Shown: positions 7,610 to 15,953 of the stretch, one piece after another
Position numbering within the stretch: position 1 is the first letter of the stretch
Layout of the letters: each line of letters opens with the position of its first letter
DNA from: Alphaproteobacteria bacterium
GTDB lineage: Bacteria; Pseudomonadota; Alphaproteobacteria; Paracaedibacterales; VGCI01
Length of the DNA: 32,160 nt
Assembly: GCA_016869075.1 (NCBI GenBank)
Contig: VGEY01000013.1
Coordinates: 1 to 32,160 of the forward strand
Direction: 5' to 3'
The notes under the pieces: model-generated
What the model saw: the letters and a program-made list of their open reading frames with translations, nothing else
What the model was told of the DNA's origin: nothing
Database searches by the model: none
Position numbers and translations under genes: made by a program

Positions 7610-9330
7610 TAGTGATTAATCCCTATAACACGATTAAGTTCTTGCAAACTCGTGTCACCCGTTAAAACTTTTTCAATTCCCCTTTCCCATAAAGTTGAGC
7701 CCCCTCTTTCTTTCCAGGTTTGACGTAAAATAGCTTGTGTTTTTCCTTCAGCTATAAGTGTTGAGAAGTTTTCATCGAAAAGGACCAGCTCAGCAATGGC
7801 TTCCCGGCCACGATATCCTGTTTGATAACACTGTTCACAAGCTCCTTTTTGATAGGCGTGCGATATCTTTTTTGACAAACAAAATTCTTGGATGTTTTCT
7901 TTAGAAATAAGAGTGAGGTGTCGACATGATTTACACAGCTTACGAACGAGACGCTGTGCAATGCTTGCAACCAGATTTCCACTTAAAAGAGAAGGAGAGA
8001 CGCCTAAATCTACAAATCGTTGTGGGACAGAAAAGCTATCGCGTGCATGAATTGTTGCCAGAACCAAGTGTCCAGTCATGGCAGCTCTTATGGCCATTTG
8101 AGCAGTCTCACTGTCGCGTATTTCGGACACAAAGATGACATCAGGATCTTGCCGCAGAATAGATCTAATTCCTTCACCGAATCGAATGGGTCCATCTTCT
8201 CGAATTTCTGTTTGTCGTATATTGGGAAGGTAATATTCAACTGGTTCTTCCAGGGTCATAATGTTGCGCGAAAGAGCATCCATGTGGCTAAGCAGGGCAT
8301 AAAGAGTCGTTGTCTTTCCAGATCCTGTGGGTCCACTTAAGATGATCAGTCCTTGAGGAATGTTGACCAACCGTTTGATGATTTCAATGTCGTTCTTTTC
8401 GAATCCCAGTTCCTCAAGAGACCGTAAAGAGTATGCCTTATCAAGAATGCGCACTACCAAATTTTCGCCATGTATCGTCGGATGACACGACAAGCGGAAA
8501 TCGATTTCTCGTCCCCCCATGGTTAAGCTGAAACGTCCATTTTGTGGACGCCGTGATTCAGCGATGTCTACATTTGCCATAATTTTCAAGCGTACTAAAA
8601 TGCTCGACCACCTATCTTTATGAAATGTATGCGTACGGCATAAGATACCGTCTTGCCGATAGTGAATATCCACGCTCTGACCTGTTGGTGATAAATGGAT
8701 ATCTGAAGCTTTCAACCGCACAGCCTCAAGAATAAGATCATTCACAAGTCGAATGGTTTGCCCTTCTTCAGTATTTAGAGTTGGTTGTGGATAATACACC
8801 TCTAAAGCATGTTCTATCTCAGCCAATGTGGTGTGGTAGGGAATGAGGGAAACATGAGTTCCTAAGTGTGTACGAACCATATCAAGCGCGAGGATATTTT
8901 CAGGATCAGCCAGAGCAATGTGGGCCCCCTTCTCATCTTCATGGAAAAGAATAAGCTTGCAATCTTGAGCAATTTTGAGGGGAATTTTTTGAACAATCGA
9001 TAAAGAGAGTATTTGGTTAGAAAGAGAGATGAATGGAAGACCAGATAAAGCTGATAAGGCCTTTAAAAGCTGGAGTGGAGTGATAAAACCTAATTCCAGC
9101 ACGATCTCGCCTAAGCGTTTTAAGCCGCGGCTTTGTTCTTTTAAAGCAACAATCAATTGATCAGATGTTATCCATTTTTGATTAATAAGCCATTCACCTA
9201 GTTTAGAATGCTTGATGTGAGAATCTGAGGAAGCTTGAAAAGTTGGAGATCGAAAAGCTTGGAAATGAGAAAAAATTTTTTGAATGTTTGTGGGGTAATT
9301 TTCTTCTCTTTTTTGTAAAACATTACCCAT
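7609..9330 (-). CDS. gspE: Type II secretion/type IV pilus assembly ATPase GspE/PilB
   Basis: A 573-aa hexameric ATPase that powers pseudopilus or pilus assembly at the inner membrane. The N-terminal domain (about 42-180) is MshEN/T2SSE_N-like. The catalytic domain shows Walker A GPTGSGKT at 333-340, the Asp box MTLEEPVEYYL from 358, Walker B DPDVIFVSEIRD at 395-406, and the His box GHLVLATIHARD at 420-431. Zinc-binding cysteines are Cys466/Cys469 and Cys498/Cys501. The usual VGEIRD reads VSEIRD here. It is first in a five-gene operon, 112 bases after uup. I see no confident promoter in that gap, although AT-rich -10-like hexamers exist. GspE versus PilB is not separable by sequence; the GspL/M-like partners favour T2SS. 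Confidence 0.92.
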   Translation of the reverse strand: MGNVLQKREENYPTNIQKIFSHFQAFRSPTFQASSDSHIKHSKLGEWLINQKWITSDQLIVALKEQSRGLKRLGEIVLELGFITPLQLLKALSALSGLPFISLSNQILSLSIVQKIPLKIAQDCKLILFHEDEKGAHIALADPENILALDMVRTHLGTHVSLIPYHTTLAEIEHALEVYYPQPTLNTEEGQTIRLVNDLILEAVRLKASDIHLSPTGQSVDIHYRQDGILCRTHTFHKDRWSSILVRLKIMANVDIAESRRPQNGRFSLTMGGREIDFRLSCHPTIHGENLVVRILDKAYSLRSLEELGFEKNDIEIIKRLVNIPQGLIILSGPTGSGKTTTLYALLSHMDALSRNIMTLEEPVEYYLPNIRQTEIREDGPIRFGEGIRSILRQDPDVIFVSEIRDSETAQMAIRAAMTGHLVLATIHARDSFSVPQRFVDLGVSPSLLSGNLVASIAQRLVRKLCKSCRHLTLISKENIQEFCLSKKISHAYQKGACEQCYQTGYRGREAIAELVLFDENFSTLIAEGKTQAILRQTWKERGGSTLWERGIEKVLTGDTSLQELNRVIGINH

Positions 9331-9442
9331 ATCTAACTCACTTAAATCTTATAATAATTCTTACTTTGGAAAAATTGATCTAATTAAAAACTTAAATAAA
9401 CAATGGAATATGATAAATGGGTAAGTTTGTCACGGGCTTGTT

Positions 9443-11224
9443 TTAAGAGTTGATTAATTCATCTAACTCAAGCCACCGACTTTCTGCTTGATTCAGCTCT
9501 TCCTTTGCGCTGGTTAATTCTTGAGTTACTCTCATAAATTCTTGCGGGTGATTTTGATAAAATTGAGGATCCTCTAAACGTGCCTCAGCTGCACTAATCT
9601 GCTGCATTAGTTGATTCATACGTTCTGGTAATAAATCATATTCTCGTTTCTCTTTGTAGCTGAGTCTGCGGTGGGAAGATTTTTGCTCTGATTCTGGTTT
9701 TTTTGCTCCCTCTTTAAATGTTCTATCTGTGGGTTTTTGTTGGGGATATTGACGTATATAATCCTGATATCCACCAACGCATTCTCTCACCACTCCATCT
9801 CCTTCTAAACCAATGATAGAGGTTGTTAGTTTGTCCAGGAAATCGCGGTCGTGACTCACGATAATAAGCGTGCCAGTATAATCGCTGAGCATCTCAATTA
9901 ATAAATCTAATGTATCCATATCGAGATCATTGGTGGGCTCATCCAATATGAGTAAATTCCCTGGTTGTGTGAGGGCCTTAGCTAGAGCTAGGCGATTTTT
10001 TTCTCCTCCAGATAAAACAGAAACAGGAGAGCGAACTTGCTTTTCTTCAAATAAGAAATCTTTTAGATAGGCCATCACGTGTTTGGTTTGTCCTTGAAGC
10101 GTGACTTGGTCTCCCCCCGTTTCACATAAATTATCCCAAAGTGTTTCATTGAGTTTGAGGTTCGTGCGTGTTTGATCATAGTAGATCAAATTAACGCTGG
10201 CTCCTAAAGTTACTTTGCCCTGATCAGGGGGCAAAATTCCTGCGAGCATTTTTATAAGAGTTGTCTTTCCAGTTCCATTTGGACCCATAATCCCAATGCG
10301 ATCTCCCCGCAATATACGAGTCGAAAAGTTATTTATAAGAGGCTTAGGTCCCATTATTTTAGAGATGGAAAGAGCTTCAATTACAAGCTTGCTGCCCTCT
10401 GAGGTTTCGGGCTTATTCAATTTAATTTTACCTGCCTGCATTGATAGGAGGGCTCGCTTTTCCTCTCTTAATTTATGGAGCTTCCGTAGCCGCCCTTGGT
10501 TTCTTCGGCGGCGTGCTGTTACGCCTCGATGTAGCCATTCTACCTCTTGCTTGAGCTTGGTATTAGTTTTGCTTAAACGTTTTTCTTCCTCTTGCAATAT
10601 TTGGTCAGTCCAATTCTCAAAATCTACGAAACCCTTATTATGATGATGCAAAATACCCCTTTCTAACCACAGACATGAATTTGAAACTTTTTCTAAAAAG
10701 GTACGATCATGACTAATGGTGAGCATTGCGCCATTGTGATATCTTAAAAATTCCTCTAACCATTCTATAGTGGGGAGATCTAAATGGTTTGTAGGTTCAT
10801 CTAGCAATAATATATCAGGCTCTCCAACGAGGGCTCGTGCCAAAGCAACACGCCGTGACTCCCCACCTGAAAATCCCTCCATTATTCTATTCTCATTCAT
10901 TTTTAAGCGATCAAGTATTGCTTCTGCTTCAAAGGAGGCACATCCTGATTCCATAACAAATTCTTTTGCTGTCTGGGTAGGGTTTAACCATACATCTTGA
11001 GGTAAATATGAAATGCGTATGCCAGGTTGAACAAATCGTTCGCCTTGATCAAAATCAACTTGACCAGCGATAATTTTTAAAAAAGTTGATTTGCCAGATC
11101 CATTACGACCTACCAAGCATGTCTTATCGCCTTGAGAAATGATATTAAACAGCTTTTCATAAAGGGGTTTTCCCCCAAAAGAGATGGAGATGTTACGTAA
11201 AGAAATTAAAGGAGGAAGGCTCAT
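9443..11224 (-). CDS. uup: ABC-F family ATPase Uup
   Basis: This 593-aa soluble protein contains two ABC ATPase domains and no membrane helices. The first has Walker A GRNGSGKS at 39-46, then FSGGESRR and LLLDEPTNHLD. The second has GPNGTGKT, LSGGEKNR and LILDEPTNDLDMDTLD. A charged linker (about 215-265) joins them. The C-terminal segment from SYKEKREYDLLPERMNQL onwards is a coiled-coil tail, the hallmark of Uup within ABC-F. ABC-F proteins act on ribosomes or DNA intermediates rather than as transporters; Uup influences precise transposon excision and ribosome assembly in E. coli. The start follows the stop of the bcr-like gene by 3 bases, so they share an mRNA. Confidence 0.92.
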   Translation of the reverse strand: MSLPPLISLRNISISFGGKPLYEKLFNIISQGDKTCLVGRNGSGKSTFLKIIAGQVDFDQGERFVQPGIRISYLPQDVWLNPTQTAKEFVMESGCASFEAEAILDRLKMNENRIMEGFSGGESRRVALARALVGEPDILLLDEPTNHLDLPTIEWLEEFLRYHNGAMLTISHDRTFLEKVSNSCLWLERGILHHHNKGFVDFENWTDQILQEEEKRLSKTNTKLKQEVEWLHRGVTARRRRNQGRLRKLHKLREEKRALLSMQAGKIKLNKPETSEGSKLVIEALSISKIMGPKPLINNFSTRILRGDRIGIMGPNGTGKTTLIKMLAGILPPDQGKVTLGASVNLIYYDQTRTNLKLNETLWDNLCETGGDQVTLQGQTKHVMAYLKDFLFEEKQVRSPVSVLSGGEKNRLALAKALTQPGNLLILDEPTNDLDMDTLDLLIEMLSDYTGTLIIVSHDRDFLDKLTTSIIGLEGDGVVRECVGGYQDYIRQYPQQKPTDRTFKEGAKKPESEQKSSHRRLSYKEKREYDLLPERMNQLMQQISAAEARLEDPQFYQNHPQEFMRVTQELTSAKEELNQAESRWLELDELINS

Positions 11225-11227
11225 GGG

Positions 11228-12457
11228 TCAGCTGTTTAAGGAAGGTGCCGCTTCCGTTTTTTTACCGTACTTTATTGTACTTGTAAACATGACAGCACAT
11301 AAAAGAGTACAGCAAAGAAGCATTATCGTGCACGGTACAAATGTATCATTACTTACTAAACTCACAATAAAAATTGTAAGAGAAGAAATTGCCGTTTCTA
11401 ATGTATTAAGCAATGCTGAAGCACCGCCACGTAATGAGGGTTTAACGGAGACAGCTTTTGTTGCAGCGTTTGCGAAGACGGGCGCTAATCCTATTGAATA
11501 AAGAGCGAAAGAAAAATAAAGAGCAGTTAATGAATAAGGCCAATAAATAGAGGCTATTAAAGCAAAAGTTGCTCCTAATATCATGGGTATTAATCCCCAC
11601 GTGAGTAATTTCTCCGGCCCATAAATAACAACATAACGCCGATTAAGAAGAGTACCTAATATGTAAGCAACAGGACCTATGGCAGCATAGTACCCATAAT
11701 CCACACTTTGAATTCCGATAACATTAATCATATAGAAGGGTGCTTCTACAATCCAAGCCCATAGACCACCGTATGTTATGGCAGAAATAAGAACAAAAAA
11801 CACAGTTTCGCGACGCTTGAGTAGTTTTCCATATGTTTGAAAAAGAAGATGTGCTGGAAAAGTGGATCTGAGTTTGATCCGATCTTCTGCATTCAAGCTC
11901 TCCTTTAAAGATAGGGCTATGCTTAACCAAATAAAAGTGGCAATAAAAGCAATAATAAAAAAGCAGCTTTTCCAGCCCCACATATCGGCAATTTTTCCCC
12001 CTAAGATAGGGGCAATCATAGGTGAGAGTGTAATCACAAGACCCATGGTTGAGTAGATACGAGAGAAATATTTTTCATCATAAATATCTTTAAGAATGGC
12101 TGTCGTAACAACAATCGTCATTCCTGCCCCAATTCCTTGTGTAACGCGGGCAATAATTAATTCTCCCATGCTAGGTGCCAACCAACAGCAAATACTTCCT
12201 ATTGCAAAAATGGCCATACTTCCCAAAATAACAGGACGTCGTCCAATACTATCTGATAGGGGGCCTGCAATGAGTCCTAATAAGGAAAAGCCTAAAAGAT
12301 ATCCACTTAATGTTGATTGTGCAGCAGCATCAGAAACATTAAAATAATGGCTCATTTCAGGTAAGCTTGGCAGATAAAGATCCGTAGCCATCTCAAATGC
12401 CAAAACAGCAAACATGATTAATATAGGTGTTAAACGATGTGTAAGTAATCTTCTCAT
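11228..12457 (-). CDS. Bcr/CflA family MFS drug efflux transporter
   Basis: A 409-aa major facilitator protein of about 12 helices. The first helix carries FEMATDLYLPSLPEM, and the helix 2-3 loop GPLSDSIGRRPVILG is the MFS motif A, both as in Bcr/CflA exporters (the family has D-x-Y-LPA-LP). ARVTQGIGAGMTIVV on helix 4 and LGGKIADMWGWKSCFFI on helix 5-6 also fit. The family pumps drugs or small metabolites out in exchange for protons at the inner membrane; the actual substrate cannot be told. It lies 84 bases after yacG and 3 bases before uup. The start has a poor ribosome site, but the family N-terminus matches it. Confidence 0.88.
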   Translation of the reverse strand: MRRLLTHRLTPILIMFAVLAFEMATDLYLPSLPEMSHYFNVSDAAAQSTLSGYLLGFSLLGLIAGPLSDSIGRRPVILGSMAIFAIGSICCWLAPSMGELIIARVTQGIGAGMTIVVTTAILKDIYDEKYFSRIYSTMGLVITLSPMIAPILGGKIADMWGWKSCFFIIAFIATFIWLSIALSLKESLNAEDRIKLRSTFPAHLLFQTYGKLLKRRETVFFVLISAITYGGLWAWIVEAPFYMINVIGIQSVDYGYYAAIGPVAYILGTLLNRRYVVIYGPEKLLTWGLIPMILGATFALIASIYWPYSLTALYFSFALYSIGLAPVFANAATKAVSVKPSLRGGASALLNTLETAISSLTIFIVSLVSNDTFVPCTIMLLCCTLLCAVMFTSTIKYGKKTEAAPSLNS

Positions 12458-12541
12458 TGGTTCTTTAGGAGTACTAAATAATTTGTCCTACCATTAGAAA
12501 TTTAAGGGATTCTTGGGATAAAATCTAGACCGCTCTGGGTT

Positions 12542-12712
12542 TTAATGATCGCTTTCTTCATTATCAGGGGGTGTCTCTTCCTCTTTTAAAGGGTCTTCTG
12601 TCGGGATTCGGTACTCTTCATTTAACCACCGAAGAAGATCAATATTTTTGCACACCTTAGAACAAAAAGGAGCAAAGTCTGTATGAGTTGGTTTTTGACA
12701 TATCGGACACAT
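12542..12712 (-). CDS. yacG: DNA gyrase inhibitor / zinc-ribbon protein YacG
   Basis: A 56-aa gene, easy to overlook. The protein opens MCPICQKP, continues PFCSKVCKNIDLLRWL and then EYRIP. This is the YacG pattern: a zinc site of CxxC (Cys2, Cys5) and CxxxC (Cys17, Cys21), followed by the IDL-x-RWL-x-E-x-Y-x-IP helix. YacG binds the GyrB C-terminal region and inhibits gyrase in E. coli. The acidic tail (about 38-56) is usual. The frame is closed upstream and the ribosome site is weak. It sits 44 bases after amgK and before the bcr-like gene, within a run of minus-strand genes. Recognition is strong for so short a gene. Confidence 0.9.
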   Translation of the reverse strand: MCPICQKPTHTDFAPFCSKVCKNIDLLRWLNEEYRIPTEDPLKEEETPPDNEESDH

Positions 12713-12756
12713 AAAATACCTATAAAGTTTGTTTTATCATTTTAAAAGCTGAAAAC

Positions 12757-13782
12757 TCAAGCATTTGCAAGAGATGTCTTAAAAGTCGCCACATCTTGTG
12801 GGATGGCTAAATGTTCTTCAAGCCATGCTTTTATAGGGGATAGGTGTGGATTTAATAAACATTTTTCAAGCAATTTCCAAACACGGGGAAGATGTGAAAG
12901 ATATTTCGGTTTTTTATCCCGAACAGCTAGGCGAGTGAAGATACCTATAATTTTTACATGTCGTCCTGCGCTTAGTACACATCCTGCGCTTTTTAAGGAA
13001 GATTCGTTTTCTGTGGGGAAAGCAGATAAATAACGCTGCCAACAGTGATCAGCAAGAGCTGCATCAATATCTAGGCGCGCATCCTCAACCAAGGAAACAA
13101 GGTCATAAACAACTGGTCCCCACACGGCTTCTTGAAAGTCAAGAAGGCCACAGGCTTGGATATCTGCTCGTCCTTTTAAGCGCATTAAGTTGTCCACGTG
13201 ATAATCTCTTAAAACTAGAGATTTGCGTGTCGATAATGTTGGGATGAAGGCATCAGACCATAGATCTAAATAAGTTTGCTTATCTCTTGTCGACAGCGTT
13301 TTTCCTAATGAAGTGGGAAAGTACCAGTCTACAAATATTTCAACTTCTTTGAGTAAGGTTTCTCCATTATATTCCTTAATAAAATCAGGAGGGGTTGCGC
13401 GCTGATGAAGAGCAATGAGTGTATCAACAGCCAAGTTATATAAGGGGTATGGGTCTTCTCCAGCTTGAAGAAGATATGTGTAGGTCTCTCTCCCAAAATC
13501 CTCTATAGATAAAAACCCATTTTCTAAGTCTTGACTAAAGATGGCGGGTGCAGAGAAACCCAAATTTCTTAAATAAGCTGCTATACGGACAAACTGTGCA
13601 GGATTTTCAGGGGGAGGAGCATCCATCAAGAGCCCTCCATTATATCGGAAGTAACGTCTCTTAGAAGCGTCGGAGGGAAGTGGCTCTAAAAATACATCAT
13701 GGGAGCCCATAAAAATTTGACGTTGCGCTTCTCTCTCAGAATCATAACAAAGTTGTTTGGAGAGCGGCTCGTTGAGTGTCAT
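12757..13782 (-). CDS. amgK: Aminoglycoside phosphotransferase-fold sugar kinase, AmgK-like (MurNAc/GlcNAc 1-kinase)
   Basis: A 341-aa kinase of the APH fold. The N-terminal SDASKRRYFR at 37-46 is the AmgK-type phosphate loop region (G/SDAS-x-RRYFR). The catalytic loop LRDYHVDNLM at 191-200 has His195 and Asn198, and LLDFQEA has Asp215 for Mg2+. In Pseudomonas and Caulobacter relatives AmgK phosphorylates the anomeric carbon of MurNAc, feeding MurU in cell-wall recycling. Pairing with tsaE is common in alphaproteobacteria. The start overlaps tsaE by 41 bases and has AGGA close upstream; a later start at Met25 would still keep the fold. No murU-type nucleotidyltransferase is in the window. Role by family and context. 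Confidence 0.78.
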   Translation of the reverse strand: MTLNEPLSKQLCYDSEREAQRQIFMGSHDVFLEPLPSDASKRRYFRYNGGLLMDAPPPENPAQFVRIAAYLRNLGFSAPAIFSQDLENGFLSIEDFGRETYTYLLQAGEDPYPLYNLAVDTLIALHQRATPPDFIKEYNGETLLKEVEIFVDWYFPTSLGKTLSTRDKQTYLDLWSDAFIPTLSTRKSLVLRDYHVDNLMRLKGRADIQACGLLDFQEAVWGPVVYDLVSLVEDARLDIDAALADHCWQRYLSAFPTENESSLKSAGCVLSAGRHVKIIGIFTRLAVRDKKPKYLSHLPRVWKLLEKCLLNPHLSPIKAWLEEHLAIPQDVATFKTSLANA

Positions 13783-14209
13783 GGGGTCCTACCAGGGTTA
13801 CTGTAATTTCACGGGTTGTTTCATTTATTATCTTAAATACCATATCGATGCGGTGGTGTGGTAAAAAATCTCCTAACCGTTCAGGCCATTCTATTAAGCA
13901 GATACTTGAATGAAAAGCTTCTTCAAGCCCTATTTCAATAAATTCTTCTGCTGCTTTGAGGCGGTATAAATCGCAGTGCCAGATTTCCCCTTTTGTGGAG
14001 TCGTAAATTTGAACGAGCGTAAAAGTTGGACTGGGAACATCAACATTCTCATTTGTGAGGGCTTGTATAAGTGTGCGTGCAAATGTCGTTTTCCCTGTAC
14101 CAAGGTCACCCCATAGAGCAATGATGTTCCCTTTGTCCAGATTTTTAGCTAACAAATGAGCCAACTTTGGAAGGTGTTGCTCAGTTAAAGTAAAAGTGTA
14201 GTGAGTCAT
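13742..14209 (-). CDS. tsaE: tRNA threonylcarbamoyladenosine biosynthesis ATPase TsaE
   Basis: A 155-aa P-loop protein that cycles the TsaB-TsaD complex during formation of t6A37 in ANN-decoding tRNAs. Walker A GDLGTGKTT begins at residue 34. SPTFTLVQIYDSTKGEIWHCDLYRL (about 75-100) contains the switch I threonine region and the HxDLYRL Walker B-like motif. ICLIEWPERLGDFLP holds the conserved IEWPE. Length is normal for the family. The 3' end overlaps amgK by 41 bases, implying one mRNA. The 80-base gap to the upstream ABC ATPase gene contains no clear terminator. Confidence 0.92.
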   Translation of the reverse strand: MTHYTFTLTEQHLPKLAHLLAKNLDKGNIIALWGDLGTGKTTFARTLIQALTNENVDVPSPTFTLVQIYDSTKGEIWHCDLYRLKAAEEFIEIGLEEAFHSSICLIEWPERLGDFLPHHRIDMVFKIINETTREITVTLVGPHDTQRAALQTTLL

Positions 14210-14289
14210 GACATGTATTAGACTTCAAATAAGATTCCTTTCGCAAGCCTCTTAAGTTCTTAAAGATAAGAGTGTTTATGCCTACTTCT

Positions 14290-15075
14290 TTATTGTTCCA
14301 ACAGCATTCGATCATCATCCATGGCTGTGCCAAATTGCTTGAGGAGATCAGGAACGGTTAACTTTGTGCGTGCTTTTCCTGAAACATCAAAAATAACTTT
14401 TCCTTCATGCAACATAATGGTTCTTGTTCCACTATGAAGTGCTTGTTGCAAGCTATGGGTTACCATAAGGGTTGTAAGACCTTTCTCAGTGATAATATCC
14501 TCTGTTAGCTTTATGACAAAGGCCGCAGTTTTTGGATCAAGGGCAGAGCTATGTTCATCCAGCAATAAAATTTTTAAGGGACTTAATGTTGCCATGAGGA
14601 GGCTCATTGCTTGCCTTTGGCCGCCTGATAGTAAAGATACCGATGTATCTAATCTATTTTCTAATCCCAATTTTAATGTTTTTAATTTTTTTGCATAAAA
14701 ATCTCGATCTGCTCTTGAAAGTCCTTTTCTTAATCCGCGCGTTTGTCCGCGTCGATGTGCAAGTGCCATATTTTCTGCAACAGTCAAATCCCCACATGTG
14801 CCCGCTAAGGGATCTTGAAAGACTCGTGCTACTAAGTCTGCACGCCCATGAGCAGGCAGACGTGTTACATCCTTGTCGTCAATATAAATGGCGCCCTGCG
14901 TTGACATAACTTCGCCTGCAATGGTGTTCAAAAGAGTAGATTTGCCTGCGCCATTGCTTCCGATAACGGTGATGAACTCTCCTTCAGTAATTTTCAAATT
15001 TACACCACGCAGTGCAAGTTTTTCCATGACAGTTCCTGGCGCAAAAGTAACCTGTAGATTTGATAATGTAATCAT
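14290..15075 (-). CDS. ABC importer ATP-binding protein (TrpZ-like)
   Basis: A 261-aa cytoplasmic ABC ATPase. It shows Walker A GSNGAGKST at 39-47, the signature LLSGGQRQAMSL and Walker B with ILLLDEHSSALDPKTA. The DEH(S/T)xALDPKTA form is typical of ATPases that partner the PF04392-type binding proteins rather than of lipid or metal exporters. The gene order on this strand is binding protein, permease, ATPase, with a 4-base overlap to the permease (15072-15075). It supplies energy for import. The substrate is set by the binding protein; the closest described systems, TrpXYZ of streptococci, are linked to tryptophan. Confidence 0.85.
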   Translation of the reverse strand: MITLSNLQVTFAPGTVMEKLALRGVNLKITEGEFITVIGSNGAGKSTLLNTIAGEVMSTQGAIYIDDKDVTRLPAHGRADLVARVFQDPLAGTCGDLTVAENMALAHRRGQTRGLRKGLSRADRDFYAKKLKTLKLGLENRLDTSVSLLSGGQRQAMSLLMATLSPLKILLLDEHSSALDPKTAAFVIKLTEDIITEKGLTTLMVTHSLQQALHSGTRTIMLHEGKVIFDVSGKARTKLTVPDLLKQFGTAMDDDRMLLEQ

Positions 15076-15953
15076 GCTTTTTTATCCTTACGTACTTTGC
15101 GCTTCAAATTAGGCAGCAGCATTGCTGTTGCAACTAATACAGCGGTAACCAAATTTAGGTCAGATGCTTGAAGAAAGCCAATATTGAGGGCCATCGCTCG
15201 CAAAAGAAAATAAATAATTCCTCCAAACATACAAGCAACAAGCGCTTGAAAAACCGTGCGTGTTGGAAAAAGAGCTTCTCCAACAATAACAGCTGCTAGC
15301 CCATAAATAATTGTTCCTAAACCCATAGTGACATCGGCAAAATTATGAGTCTGCGCAAATAATGCTCCCCCCAAAGCTACAAGAGCATTAGAGGCGCTAA
15401 GTCCTGTCGTAATCATCGTACGATCATTTATTCCTTGAGCTCTTCCCATCTTTGGATTACTTCCCGTTGCTCGAATAGATAATCCCAAACGGGTACATAA
15501 GAACCAATAAATAACCAACACAACGGCAACGGAAATTAACCCTAAGGAAAGATAGGCTGGTAAATGTCCCATCCAGCTGCTGAAAATGGTCTGCTCTCTT
15601 TGCAAGGCAATATTTGGGCGGCCCATGATACGTAAATTAATGGAATAGAGAGCCATCATGGTTAAAATTCCAGCCAATAAATTTAACATACGTAAATGAG
15701 TGGACAGCCAGGCAGTAATGAGCCCAGCACAACCGCCAGCAAGAACGGCAGCAAACGTTGCAGTATAAGGATTGACACCTATTGTAATAAGTGTTGCTGC
15801 GACGGCCGCTCCTAGAGGAAAGCTTCCGTCAACTGTTAAGTCTGGGAATTGAAGAGTGCGAAAAGAGAGATATACTCCGATAACGACAAAGCTATAAACT
15901 AATCCAAGTTCAACAGCACCAATAAATTGTAACCAGTTTAAAGGGGCGCTCAT
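15072..15953 (-). CDS. ABC importer permease (TrpY-like, BPD_transp_2 fold)
   Basis: A 293-aa inner-membrane protein with about eight hydrophobic helices. The segment YLSFRTLQFPDLTVDGSF (28-45) and the later ATGSNPKMGRAQGIN are typical of permeases that work with PF04392-type substrate-binding proteins. The latter carries the ATG-N-P-x-x-A-x-G-I coupling loop found across the branched-chain amino acid/sugar permease family. The C-terminus is basic (LKRKVRKDKKA), as expected for a cytosolic end. It overlaps both the binding-protein gene (15950-15953) and the ATPase gene by 4 bases, so all three are translated together. It probably forms a homodimer, since no second permease is present. Confidence 0.85.
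   Translation of the reverse strand: MSAPLNWLQFIGAVELGLVYSFVVIGVYLSFRTLQFPDLTVDGSFPLGAAVAATLITIGVNPYTATFAAVLAGGCAGLITAWLSTHLRMLNLLAGILTMMALYSINLRIMGRPNIALQREQTIFSSWMGHLPAYLSLGLISVAVVLVIYWFLCTRLGLSIRATGSNPKMGRAQGINDRTMITTGLSASNALVALGGALFAQTHNFADVTMGLGTIIYGLAAVIVGEALFPTRTVFQALVACMFGGIIYFLLRAMALNIGFLQASDLNLVTAVLVATAMLLPNLKRKVRKDKKA

Noticed and set aside
9331..9442. Promoter for the gspE operon in the uup-gspE gap
   Set aside because: TATAAG-like hexamers exist on the minus strand, but no -35 element stands at 16-18 bases, and AT richness makes such matches common.
10296..10643. Plus-strand 115-codon frame inside uup
   Set aside because: Antisense shadow of the ABC-F ATPase; Ser/Arg-rich composition comes from the opposite codons.
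11184..11501. Plus-strand 105-codon frame opposite the bcr-like gene
   Set aside because: Antisense shadow of two well-supported minus-strand genes; no recognisable motif.
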